Position numbers and translations under genes: made by a program. The notes under the pieces are model-generated. The model was not told the origin of the DNA. It made no database searches and saw nothing but the letters and a program-made list of their open reading frames with translations. Positions 15,908-22,726 of a stretch of 22,760 bases of DNA are shown here, one piece after another. The DNA lies in NCBI GenBank assembly GCA_034436045.1, contig DAOTVZ010000142.1:1-22760 (forward strand), in the 5' to 3' direction. How positions within the stretch are numbered: position 1 is the stretch's first letter; each line of letters starts with the position of its first letter. The stretch comes from H111-94 sp034436045. Lineage in GTDB: Bacteria > Chloroflexota > Ktedonobacteria > Ktedonobacterales > Ktedonobacteraceae.

Positions 15908-16879
15908 TTAGCGTCCTTTTCCACCACCAACCCATGCATTAGGCACAGGTACGCTCTGCAAGATTTCATCGAGAATAGCCGTTGATGTGATAGAGCGCAC
16001 ACGGGCTGCCGGTGTCACAATGATACGATGGGCCAGCGTTGGCTTCGCCAGCAGTTTCACATCATCGGGAATGACGTAGTTACGCCCGCGCATTGCCGCC
16101 AGCGCCTGCACACCTCGGAACAGGGCCAGGGAGCCGCGCGGACTGACACCTAGATAAATATTGGGATGCTCACGGGTGGCATTAGTAATTGCAACAATAT
16201 ATTCGCGAATAGAGGGATCAACATGAATAGTGCGCACTTGCCTTTGAATCAGCATCAGTTCGTCCGCCGTCATAATCTGGGCCAGGTCGTCGAGCGGATG
16301 ATGATGCTGCTGACTATCCAGAATCCGCATCTCATCGGCGACTTTCGGATACCCCAGGCTAATATTCATCATAAAGCGGTCGAGCTGCGCCTCCGGTAGC
16401 GGGAAGGTGCCCTCATACTCAATAGGGTTCTGCGTCGCCATCACCATGAACGGCTCCGGCAGTCGGTATGTTACGCCATCGACTGTAATCTGTGCCTCCT
16501 CCATCGCTTCCAGCAGGGCCGATTGGGTCTTGGGGGTAGCACGGTTGATCTCATCAGCCAGTACAATCTGCGACATAATGGGGCCGGGACGATACTCAAA
16601 GTTACCCGTTTTCTGATTATAGATAGAGACACCTGTTATATCGCTGGGCAGCAGGTCTGGTGTAAATTGAATGCGCTTGAAGGTACAACCAATCGAGCGG
16701 GCGATGGCCTTCGTAAGCACAGTTTTCCCAACACCCGGTACATCTTCAATGAGAATATGACCACGACAGATGACGGCGATGAGGCTAAAGGCGACAGCAT
16801 CCGCCTTTCCCATGATGACACGTTCAACATTGCCTACAACACGTTGTACAGCGGTCGCCAGATCTTGTACTGACTGCAT
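15908..16879 (-). CDS. MoxR family AAA+ ATPase
   Basis: The 323-aa AAA+ ATPase carries Walker A EDVPGVGKT (45-53), Walker B IVLADE (105-110) and ATQNPIEYEGTFPLPEAQLDRF, which contains sensor 1 and the arginine-finger region typical of MoxR. The C-terminal lid is present. MoxR proteins are thought to act as chaperone-like ATPases that mature a partner; in this operon the natural partners are the DUF58 protein and the transglutaminase. The start at 16879 has AGGAG eight bases upstream. A TGATACAAT extended -10 lies about 40 bases upstream. It is the first gene of the minus-strand operon and is divergent from the acylphosphatase gene. Confidence 0.95.
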   Translation of the reverse strand: MQSVQDLATAVQRVVGNVERVIMGKADAVAFSLIAVICRGHILIEDVPGVGKTVLTKAIARSIGCTFKRIQFTPDLLPSDITGVSIYNQKTGNFEYRPGPIMSQIVLADEINRATPKTQSALLEAMEEAQITVDGVTYRLPEPFMVMATQNPIEYEGTFPLPEAQLDRFMMNISLGYPKVADEMRILDSQQHHHPLDDLAQIMTADELMLIQRQVRTIHVDPSIREYIVAITNATREHPNIYLGVSPRGSLALFRGVQALAAMRGRNYVIPDDVKLLAKPTLAHRIIVTPAARVRSITSTAILDEILQSVPVPNAWVGGGKGR

Positions 16880-16916
16880 ACCATGATCTCCTCAATGAGG
16901 TTACTGTGAGGTCTTA

Positions 16917-16925
16917 ATTGTATCA
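16917..16925 (-). promoter_or_regulatory. Extended -10 promoter of the MoxR operon
   Basis: On the minus strand the sequence reads TGATACAAT: a TG one base before TACAAT, the extended -10 form. No good -35 is visible, which is usual for this class. The start of transcription would be near 16910, about 31 bases before the ATG. The same nine bases occur at 20634-20642. Confidence 0.5.
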
Positions 16926-16973
16926 AATTGCACCATGTAGTAGCATACAAACGTCCTAATGTACTATGTTACC

Positions 16974-17004
16974 ACAACAGCACAAGAGCCACCAGGGCAA
17001 TGGA
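16974..17004. repeat. Imperfect direct repeat, copy 1
   Basis: This 31-base copy matches copy 2 (17057-17087) at 24 positions. The copies share blocks such as AACAGCA, AAGAGCCA and CAGGG, and every difference I count is a transition. A 52-base stretch separates them. Confidence 0.55.
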
Positions 17005-17056
17005 CGCGGACACAGACTCCTGTTTACGCCCCTACCGTCTAAGATGAAATGTAGGT

Positions 17057-17087
17057 ATAACAGCATAAGAGCCATCAGGGTAGCAGA
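17057..17087. repeat. Imperfect direct repeat, copy 2
   Basis: This is the second copy of the repeat at 16974-17004. On the minus strand both copies translate to hydrophobic strings (SATLMALMLLY here, SASIALVALVLLW in copy 1), so a decayed coding origin is possible. Confidence 0.55.
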
Positions 17088-17097
17088 TATGGGGGCG

Positions 17098-17118
17098 GGG
17101 CGACCGCGAGGGTTGCCC
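17098..17118. repeat. REP-like GC-rich hairpin
   Basis: GGGCGACC (17098-17105) and GGTTGCCC (17111-17118) are inverted with one G-T pair and a 5-base centre. Such short GC-rich palindromes are common as dispersed intergenic repeats; membership of a family is inferred. Confidence 0.45.
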
Positions 17119-17215
17119 TGCTCTCGCCGCTCTTTCAGCATACACTATTCTCTATACTATACGCCGCTAGCTTCACTTCTGTTGCGAAAACAGTACCAAT
17201 CCACTTGATTATATC

Positions 17216-17249
17216 GCCCCATATCACCGCGTCCAATGGGTGTAGGGGC
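17216..17249. repeat. Nested hairpin just upstream of the acylphosphatase promoter
   Basis: GCCCC (17216-17220) pairs with GGGGC (17245-17249), and inside it CACC (17225-17228) pairs with GGTG (17239-17242). It contains GTAGGGGC, the same end motif as the element at 6979-7036. Confidence 0.4.
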
Positions 17250-17272
17250 TATGCTCAGAACAGTGAGTGTGC

Positions 17273-17278
17273 TATTAT
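17273..17278 (+). promoter_or_regulatory. -10 element placed for a leaderless acylphosphatase mRNA
   Basis: TATTAT ends seven bases before the ATG at 17286, so transcription would start at or next to the start codon. No Shine-Dalgarno site precedes this ATG, which agrees with a leaderless message. The -35 is poor. Confidence 0.35.
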
Positions 17279-17285
17279 AGGGTCT

Positions 17286-17582
17286 ATGAACCAGCAAGAG
17301 CAGAACAACATTGAGGAACTATACGCACTGGTACGTGGACAGGTACAGGGAGTGGGCTACCGCTATTTTGTGATTCAAAAAGCTCACTCACTCAACTTGC
17401 GTGGCTATGTGCGCAACCTGAGCAACGGGGACGTTGAAGTACTGGCACAAGGCCCACGTCCGGCCCTCGAACGGCTCTACCACCTCCTCTGGCAAGGCCC
17501 TTCGGCGGCCCAGGTTGACAGAGTAGAGGCAACGTGGCGCACACCAACTACCCATCTTACTGGCTTTCATGTCCGCTGGTAA
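17286..17582 (+). CDS. acyP: Acylphosphatase
   Basis: This small cytosolic enzyme hydrolyses acyl phosphates. The 98-aa protein contains the family motif VRGQVQGVGYRYF with catalytic Arg26, and GYVRNLSNGDVEV with catalytic Asn44; the spacing equals that of the known enzymes (Arg23, Asn41). The start at 17286 gives the usual length. The frame is open further upstream to 17205, but that part has no ribosome binding site and would give an unusual N-terminus. There is no Shine-Dalgarno site, and a -10-like TATTAT lies seven bases upstream, so the mRNA may be leaderless. The gene is followed by gatC after 37 bases, with its own -10 box in between. Confidence 0.93.
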   Translation: MNQQEQNNIEELYALVRGQVQGVGYRYFVIQKAHSLNLRGYVRNLSNGDVEVLAQGPRPALERLYHLLWQGPSAAQVDRVEATWRTPTTHLTGFHVRW

Positions 17583-17585
17583 TTC

Positions 17586-17591
17586 TATAAT
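17586..17591 (+). promoter_or_regulatory. -10 box of gatC
   Basis: A perfect TATAAT lies directly after the acylphosphatase stop, with transcription expected near 17598 and gatC starting at 17620. The -35 region is weak. Confidence 0.4.
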
Positions 17592-17619
17592 ATGCAATCA
17601 CTATACACGAGGACAAGCA

Positions 17620-17910
17620 ATGATTGATCGAGAAACCGTAATCCATGTCGCAAAACTCGCCCGCCTGGGCTTGAGCGAAGAAGATATTAACATTTTCCAG
17701 GGCCAACTATCCGTCATTCTACAGAATATCGCCATTCTGCAAGAGGCCGATGTCAGCGGCGTCTCCCCAACGGCCCACGCCTCGCGCCTGACCAACATCA
17801 TGCGTACCGATACGCCGCGCCCCTCATACCCGCCAGAGGTGTTGCTGGCGAATGCCCCTGACCAGGAAGATAACTACCTGAAGGTTAATGCGGTGCTGGA
17901 AGGAGAATAA
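17620..17910 (+). CDS. gatC: Asp-tRNA(Asn)/Glu-tRNA(Gln) amidotransferase subunit C
   Basis: The 96-aa protein shows the typical GatC start (IDRETVIHVAKLARLGLSEE) and end (LLANAPDQEDNYLKVNAVLE). GatC stabilises the GatCAB complex, which converts misacylated Glu-tRNA(Gln) or Asp-tRNA(Asn) to the amidated form. The start at 17620 has GAGGA six bases upstream; an upstream in-frame ATG at 17569 would begin inside the acylphosphatase gene. gatA follows after five bases, so the two are co-transcribed. gatB is not in the window. Confidence 0.96.
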   Translation: MIDRETVIHVAKLARLGLSEEDINIFQGQLSVILQNIAILQEADVSGVSPTAHASRLTNIMRTDTPRPSYPPEVLLANAPDQEDNYLKVNAVLEGE

Positions 17911-17915
17911 GATCA

Positions 17916-19373
17916 ATGACAGAACTCTATCAGTTGACCATCCACGAGGCCGGGAAACTCTTGCGCCAGCGCAAAATCTCTTCGGTCGAGCTAACCCAGG
18001 CCCACCTGGATCGTATTCGCGCGGTCGAAGATAAGGTCAAAGCCTTAACCCTCATCACCGATGATCTGGCGCTGCAACAGGCGCGCGAGGCCGACAAACG
18101 CCTTGCCCGCAACGAGAATCTTTCTCCGCTCACAGGCATTCCTATCGCCATTAAAGACGTGATCTGCACCAAAGACATCACCACGACCTGCGGCTCACGC
18201 ATGCTAGAAAACTTCAAGCCGCCCTTTGATGCAACGGTGATGCAGAAATTGAACGCGGCAGGCATCGTGATGGTAGGCAAGACCAACATGGACGAGTTCG
18301 CAATGGGTTCATCGACCGAACACTCGGCCTTCTTCCCCACGCACAATCCCTGGGACCTGGAACGCACCCCTGGCGGTAGCAGCGGTGGTTCGGCGGCAGC
18401 AGTTGCGGCAGGCATGGCAATGGGGGCCTATGGCAGTGATACCGGCGGCTCGATCCGCCAACCCGGCGCGCTGTGCAACGTCGTTGGCCTCAAACCGACT
18501 TACGGGCGCGTCTCGCGCTTCGGCCTGGTGGCCTTCGCCTCTTCGCTCGACCAGATCGGGCCTTTCGCCCGCGACGCGCGCGACGCCGCCCTCTTGCTTC
18601 AGGTGATTGCCGGACACGATCCCTGTGATGCTACCAGTTCTCCACATCCTGTAGCCGACTATACGGCAAATCTGAATGGCTCCATCAAAGGGCTACGCAT
18701 CGGCGTACCAGAAGAATACTGGGTCGAGGGCACACAACCAGAAGTAGTTGCGGCAGTACAAGCTGATATTGAGAAACTACACGAAATGGGCGCAATTGTC
18801 GAACCCGTCTCCTTGCCACACACAAAGTACGGTGTGGCGGCCTACTATATCGTTGCACCCGCCGAGGCCAGCGCAAACCTGGCACGCTACGATGGTGTCA
18901 AATACGGCTATTCGTACCGCGATACCAACGATATGTGGGAGGCGATGGAAAAAACGCGCCAGTACGGCTTCGGAGCCGAGGTCAAACGCCGCATCATGCT
19001 CGGTACCTACGCGCTCTCCGCCGGCTACTACGATGCCTACTACAAACGCGCCGAGAAGGTTCGCACGCTGATTCGCCAGGACTTCGAGCGGGCCTTTGAG
19101 CGTTTCGACGTGCTGGCCAGCCCGGCTTCGCCAACCGTTGCCTTCAAACTGGGCGAGATATCCGATCCCTACCAGATGTACCTGCAAGACGTGTTCACCA
19201 TCCCGGCCAACCTGGCAGGCATCTGTGGCATCTCCATCCCCGGCGGATTCAGTAACGGTTTGCCGATAGGGTTCCAACTGCTTGGCAACGCTTTTGCGGA
19301 AGATATGATTCTGCGCGTCGCCGACGCTTTCCAGCGCGTCACTGACTACCACACGCGCTGGCCCCAACTGTAA
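17916..19373 (+). CDS. gatA: Asp-tRNA(Asn)/Glu-tRNA(Gln) amidotransferase subunit A
   Basis: This 485-aa protein is the glutaminase subunit of GatCAB and an amidase-signature enzyme that frees ammonia from Gln. The Ser-cisSer-Lys triad is complete: Lys80 (GIPIAIKDV), Ser155 (TPGGSSGGSAAA) and Ser179 (SDTGGSIRQP), each one residue later than in the Staphylococcus aureus enzyme. The length is normal. AAGGAG lies ten bases before the ATG and overlaps the end of gatC. The stop codon at 19371-19373 abuts the first arm of a large inverted repeat. Presence of gatCA implies that this organism makes Gln-tRNA and/or Asn-tRNA indirectly. Confidence 0.98.
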   Translation: MTELYQLTIHEAGKLLRQRKISSVELTQAHLDRIRAVEDKVKALTLITDDLALQQAREADKRLARNENLSPLTGIPIAIKDVICTKDITTTCGSRMLENFKPPFDATVMQKLNAAGIVMVGKTNMDEFAMGSSTEHSAFFPTHNPWDLERTPGGSSGGSAAAVAAGMAMGAYGSDTGGSIRQPGALCNVVGLKPTYGRVSRFGLVAFASSLDQIGPFARDARDAALLLQVIAGHDPCDATSSPHPVADYTANLNGSIKGLRIGVPEEYWVEGTQPEVVAAVQADIEKLHEMGAIVEPVSLPHTKYGVAAYYIVAPAEASANLARYDGVKYGYSYRDTNDMWEAMEKTRQYGFGAEVKRRIMLGTYALSAGYYDAYYKRAEKVRTLIRQDFERAFERFDVLASPASPTVAFKLGEISDPYQMYLQDVFTIPANLAGICGISIPGGFSNGLPIGFQLLGNAFAEDMILRVADAFQRVTDYHTRWPQL

Positions 19374-19498
19374 GGATGGGATTTCTCCCGTCCGAGCCAT
19401 CAACCCGTGTAACCAGGTCGGGTCAACGCCGCACAGAATCACGTTTCCCCACGTGAATTACATGGGTCAGTCGCTCGGACAAGAGAGAAATCCCGTCC
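19374..19498. repeat. 125-bp inverted-repeat element between gatA and the carboxypeptidase gene
   Basis: The outer arms (19374-19387 and 19485-19498, 14 bases, one G-T) and inner arms (GTCCGAGC at 19390-19397, GCTCGGAC at 19473-19480, perfect) make 22 pairs around a 75-base centre. The centre itself holds CCCACGT-ACATGGG (19448-19466, one G-T) and ACCCG-CGGGT. The right end runs into CTACGG, so on the other strand it begins with GTAGGGACGGG. No T-run follows. It looks like a REP-type or non-autonomous mobile element. Confidence 0.65.
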
Positions 19499-19532
19499 CT
19501 ACGGAACCTCAATATATTGGAGTTTTCAAGGA

Positions 19533-20528
19533 ATGGGAAGGCGTATCGTAGGATTTTTCTTACTTGCTATCGCCGTGATTCTTGTCATTGCCATGCCTAT
19601 ACTGGCATTTACCTCCATTGGGGATCATGCGCTACAAAACATGGGTATTGCCATCAATACCTCACCCAGCCCCATCGCCTTCACGCCTACACCGGTTCCC
19701 TCTCCCTCACCCGTGCTGACCGCGCAGGGTGCGCCACCAGCTATTCAAGCTAAATATGCCTATCTGCTCGATGCCGATACCGGCAACGTCCTGGCCGACA
19801 TCAATGGTGAGGTACCCGCGCAGATGGCCAGCACTACCAAGATCATGACTGCGCTCATCGCCATCCAAACAGGCAATCTGAACCAGGTCGTGACCGTCCA
19901 TCAAGATGCCTACAATGAGGTCGTGCAACACGACGGCAGCAGCGCTGGACTGGTCGTCGGCGACCAATTGACGCTGAAAGACCTGCTCTATGGCCTGATG
20001 CTGCCTTCCGGCGACGACGCAGCTATCGCCATCGCGGACGCCCTGGGGGGCCAGAGCGCCTTCGTGCAACGCATGAACCTCTTTGCCTATCGCCTGCACC
20101 TCTTCCAGACGCACTATCTGAATCCTGACGGCCTCAACTACAATCCCTACGGCTTACCCATCGCCGATCACCATACCACTGCGGCCAACCTGGCACAACT
20201 GGCGGCTTATGCCATGTCAATTCCACTCTTCGCCAAAATCGTCAGCACCAAGCAGTATGTTGTGCCACCTACAGAGTTTCATCACGGCTATGTCTGGACA
20301 AATATCAACGCTCTGCTGACCAACTACATGGGCGCAACTGGCATCAAAACCGGCTTCACACCCCAGGCCGGTTACTGCCTCGTCTTCTCCGCCACCCGCG
20401 ATGGCCATCACCTGATCGGCGTCGTACTGGACTCGCCCACCGAAGCGAGTCGCTTCACCGACGCCACAACGCTGCTCAACTGGGGGTTCGCGCTTCCTCT
20501 ACTCCCTCCTCCTCTGCCCGCCGGGTAA
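19533..20528 (+). CDS. D-alanyl-D-alanine carboxypeptidase (penicillin-binding protein, S11 type)
   Basis: The protein is 331 aa. A membrane anchor or signal peptide (about 5-27) is followed by a Pro/Ser/Thr-rich linker (about 44-62) and a serine carboxypeptidase domain. The three active-site motifs are STTK (Ser100, Lys103), SGD (159-161) and KTG (272-274). The second motif is normally SxN; here Asp replaces Asn, within LMLPSGDDAAIAIAD. The enzyme trims D-Ala from peptidoglycan stem peptides outside the membrane. GGAG lies ten bases before the ATG. No C-terminal amphipathic PBP5-type domain is evident; the C-terminus is short and Pro/Leu-rich. It lies downstream of gatA, separated by the inverted repeat. 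Confidence 0.92.
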   Translation: MGRRIVGFFLLAIAVILVIAMPILAFTSIGDHALQNMGIAINTSPSPIAFTPTPVPSPSPVLTAQGAPPAIQAKYAYLLDADTGNVLADINGEVPAQMASTTKIMTALIAIQTGNLNQVVTVHQDAYNEVVQHDGSSAGLVVGDQLTLKDLLYGLMLPSGDDAAIAIADALGGQSAFVQRMNLFAYRLHLFQTHYLNPDGLNYNPYGLPIADHHTTAANLAQLAAYAMSIPLFAKIVSTKQYVVPPTEFHHGYVWTNINALLTNYMGATGIKTGFTPQAGYCLVFSATRDGHHLIGVVLDSPTEASRFTDATTLLNWGFALPLLPPPLPAG

Positions 20529-20633
20529 GCGTGATTACTGTGAGCAAGATAAGAAAGAGAGGCGGTGTCCCGCGCTCGCCCTACCCTGATCTCCCAACAT
20601 GAAGAAGGTACTGGTAAGGCTTTGGTAAACGTG

Positions 20634-20642
20634 ATACAATAG
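20634..20642 (+). promoter_or_regulatory. Extended -10 promoter of the phosphoesterase-pth pair
   Basis: TGATACAAT is an extended -10 element 46 bases before the phosphoesterase ATG. It is identical to the one before the MoxR operon. The -35 is poor, as expected for this class. Confidence 0.45.
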
Positions 20643-20688
20643 TCTCCACTAGTTGGTGCCTATCGACGTTTGAATAGAGTACGTTGCT

Positions 20689-21915
20689 ATGCGTTATGCT
20701 GTCTTTACTGACATACATGCTAACTTAGAAGCGTTACAAGCGGTGCTGGCGAAGATTGACGAAATAGCGCAGCAGGAACCAATCGATGAAATATGGTTCC
20801 TGGGCGACCTGGTGGGCTATGGCCCCGACCCCAATGCCTGCATCGAGACGTTGCGCGCGCGCACAGATGTGATTATCGCCGGTAATCACGATTGGGCCGC
20901 CGTCGGCAAAATCGACCTGGACGATTTTAGTGCCGCCGCGCGCATTTCAGCCGAATGGACAGCCATGCAGCTCACGGAGGAGCATAAAACCTTCCTCAGC
21001 AATCTGCCGGAGCGCATCATCAAGGGTGAGTGTACCCTGGTACACGGCAGTCCTTATGGCCCCCTGTGGGAATACTTGACCTCAGAGGTGCTAGCCGAGC
21101 GCAGCTTCGGCTACTTCGACACGCGCTACTGCTTTGTCGGGCATACGCACGTGCCGGTTATTTTCCAGCAACCAGACCTTTCTAGCATCCCAACGATACC
21201 TTTGGGCAATCAGCAGGCCAGCCTATCAGCCTCCAATGAGCCGACCAACGCTCTCTTCGCCGATGTACCCGCCGTCGAGGCCCCCTTAGACGACGAGGAA
21301 GAAGAAACTACTGAACTGGCTGCGCTACGCCTACCAGTTGCTAAAGTGGCAACATCCGCCGAAACAACACCCAAACCGTCTGTCACCAACAATGAACTCA
21401 GGCCAAAAACCCAGGAGAAGGAGACAGCAGAGGAAGAAACACCGGAGACAAACGCAATCCACGCACATGAGCAAGAGAACGAGGATGCCGACAACGCAGA
21501 GATCACAGACGCTATAGCAATAGAAGACACCGATAACACCGACGACGAGGAAGAGGACATGACAGAGATCAGTCCTGCCGAACGCATTAAGAACGCGGAA
21601 GAACAGCTCAACGACGAGATCGAGGAATTATTAGAACTGCTTGGCCTGAGCCAGAGCATGATACAGGTGACAAACGAGATGATCGATCCACCGGAAGGTC
21701 ACTGGCAACTGGCGGAAGGCTATCGTGCCATTATCAATCCGGGCGGGGTGGGTCAGCCGCGCGATGGCGACCCGCGCGCAGCATTTATGATCTATGACAC
21801 CGAACGCGGTTTCACGTTCTATCGCGTTGCCTATGACATCGAGAAGACACAGGAGAAGATCATTCAGGCCGGTCTGCCCCCCTATCTGGCAACCCGTCTC
21901 GCCTATGGTCGCTAA
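20689..21915 (+). CDS. Metallophosphoesterase with a long acidic insertion
   Basis: The calcineurin-like metal-binding motifs are complete: DIHANLEAL (Asp8, His10), GDLVGYGPDP (Asp40), GNHDW (Asn66, His67), VHGSP (His119) and GHTHVP (His152, His154). The final part of the fold, INPGGVGQPRDGDPRAAF, lies at 349-366. Between GHTH and that segment, about 163-336, lies a low-complexity insert of some 170 residues, very rich in Asp, Glu and Thr (for example DDEEEETTE and DDEEEDMTE), with a probable helix near its end (AEEQLNDEIEELLELLGL). Relatives in this family have only a short loop there and total about 240 aa, against 408 here. The substrate is unknown; a phosphodiesterase or protein phosphatase role is possible. 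No clear ribosome binding site is seen. pth follows after nine bases. Confidence 0.88.
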   Translation: MRYAVFTDIHANLEALQAVLAKIDEIAQQEPIDEIWFLGDLVGYGPDPNACIETLRARTDVIIAGNHDWAAVGKIDLDDFSAAARISAEWTAMQLTEEHKTFLSNLPERIIKGECTLVHGSPYGPLWEYLTSEVLAERSFGYFDTRYCFVGHTHVPVIFQQPDLSSIPTIPLGNQQASLSASNEPTNALFADVPAVEAPLDDEEEETTELAALRLPVAKVATSAETTPKPSVTNNELRPKTQEKETAEEETPETNAIHAHEQENEDADNAEITDAIAIEDTDNTDDEEEDMTEISPAERIKNAEEQLNDEIEELLELLGLSQSMIQVTNEMIDPPEGHWQLAEGYRAIINPGGVGQPRDGDPRAAFMIYDTERGFTFYRVAYDIEKTQEKIIQAGLPPYLATRLAYGR

Positions 21916-21924
21916 TATACTGGC

Positions 21925-22617
21925 ATGAAATTAGTCATTGGTCTTGGTAATCCAGGTCTCGAATATGCACAGACACGGCATAATATTGGCTTTCGCGTCG
22001 TCGATAAATTCGCACAAAAACAGGGATGGAAATGGAATAACCAGCGCAGCCGCGCGATACTTGCCGAGGGCATGCTTGGTCTTGAGAAAGTGATCCTGGT
22101 TAAACCCATTACCTTTATGAATCGCAGCGGTGAGGCGGTGAGCGAGCTAATGCGCTGGTACCGCGTGCAGCCGGAGGATATTCTGGTTATCTGCGATGAT
22201 CTCGATCTGCCTGTTGGCAAATTGCGCCTGCGCAGCAGCGGCAGCGCCGGAGGTCACAACGGCGTTGATGACATCATCCGCCATTTACACACCAACCAGT
22301 TTCCACGTCTGCGTATCGGCATCGGTCGCCCCCCACACAATCGCATGGATACCATCCACTACGTTCTCGGTATCCCCCCCCTCGAAGAGCGCATCCTGAT
22401 CGAGCAAGCCGAGGATCGCGCCGTCGAGTTGCTACCCCAAATTCTCTCACGCGGCGTAGCCCTGATGATGAACATCGTCAACACCGACCCCGAAGCGCAG
22501 AAGAAGGCCGAGGAACAACGCAAAAAACGCGAGCAGGAACGGCGCAGAAGAGAAGAGGAACAACACAAAAAAGAAGAAGAAAATGCTAGTGAGCAAGTTG
22601 ACGGGGAAGAACGGTAA
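21925..22617 (+). CDS. pth: Peptidyl-tRNA hydrolase
   Basis: This enzyme frees tRNA from peptidyl-tRNAs dropped by the ribosome. Its key residues are Asn9 (GLGNPG), catalytic His19 (TRHNIGF), Asn66 (FMNRSG), Asp92 (CDDLDLP) and Asn112 (GGHNG). The start is fixed by the family N-terminus MKLVIGLGNPG, although no Shine-Dalgarno site precedes it; translation may depend on the phosphoesterase gene nine bases upstream. The 230-aa protein exceeds the usual 190 or so. The extra residues, about 188-230, form a highly charged tail (KKREQERRRREEEQHKK), probably helical. Confidence 0.96.
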   Translation: MKLVIGLGNPGLEYAQTRHNIGFRVVDKFAQKQGWKWNNQRSRAILAEGMLGLEKVILVKPITFMNRSGEAVSELMRWYRVQPEDILVICDDLDLPVGKLRLRSSGSAGGHNGVDDIIRHLHTNQFPRLRIGIGRPPHNRMDTIHYVLGIPPLEERILIEQAEDRAVELLPQILSRGVALMMNIVNTDPEAQKKAEEQRKKREQERRRREEEQHKKEEENASEQVDGEER

Positions 22618-22654
22618 CAAGGCAAGGTGATCGCAAAGGGATGCTCTGCCTTGT
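22617..22654. terminator. Weak inverted repeat after pth
   Basis: ACAAGGCA (22617-22624) and TGCCTTGT (22647-22654) are perfect 8-base arms around a 22-base loop, directly at the pth stop. No T-run follows, so terminator function is doubtful. Confidence 0.3.
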
Positions 22655-22692
22655 GGTTGCTCTGGCCCCTCCCCAAACCCCGTCACATGAGG

Positions 22693-22698
22693 TATAAT
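22693..22698 (+). promoter_or_regulatory. -10 box before the last gene
   Basis: A perfect TATAAT lies 34 bases before the ATG at 22727. I see no good -35 at the right distance. Confidence 0.4.
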
Positions 22699-22726
22699 AG
22701 CGCATAACGACATGGGTGGGAGGGGA

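Larger units (their letters stand above)
16880..17285. other. Divergent intergenic region rich in repeats
   Basis: These 406 bases separate the minus-strand MoxR operon from the plus-strand acylphosphatase gene. They hold a promoter at each end, an imperfect direct repeat (16974-17004 and 17057-17087), a GC-rich hairpin (17098-17118) and a nested hairpin (17216-17249). A minus-strand frame at 16956-17141 is made of these repeats and I do not call it a gene. Confidence 0.65.

Noticed and set aside
16974..17087. Two direct repeats as a remnant CRISPR array
   Set aside because: There are only two imperfect copies with a 52-base interval, no repeat palindrome typical of CRISPR, and no cas genes.
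16956..17141. 61-codon minus-strand frame in the repeat region
   Set aside because: It is composed of the direct repeats and a REP-like hairpin and lacks a ribosome binding site, so it is likely a chance frame across repeats.
19398..19472. tRNA-like or riboswitch-like fold in the centre of the inverted repeat
   Set aside because: I could not fit a cloverleaf with an anticodon arm or a known riboswitch core; the pairing looks like nested palindromes only.
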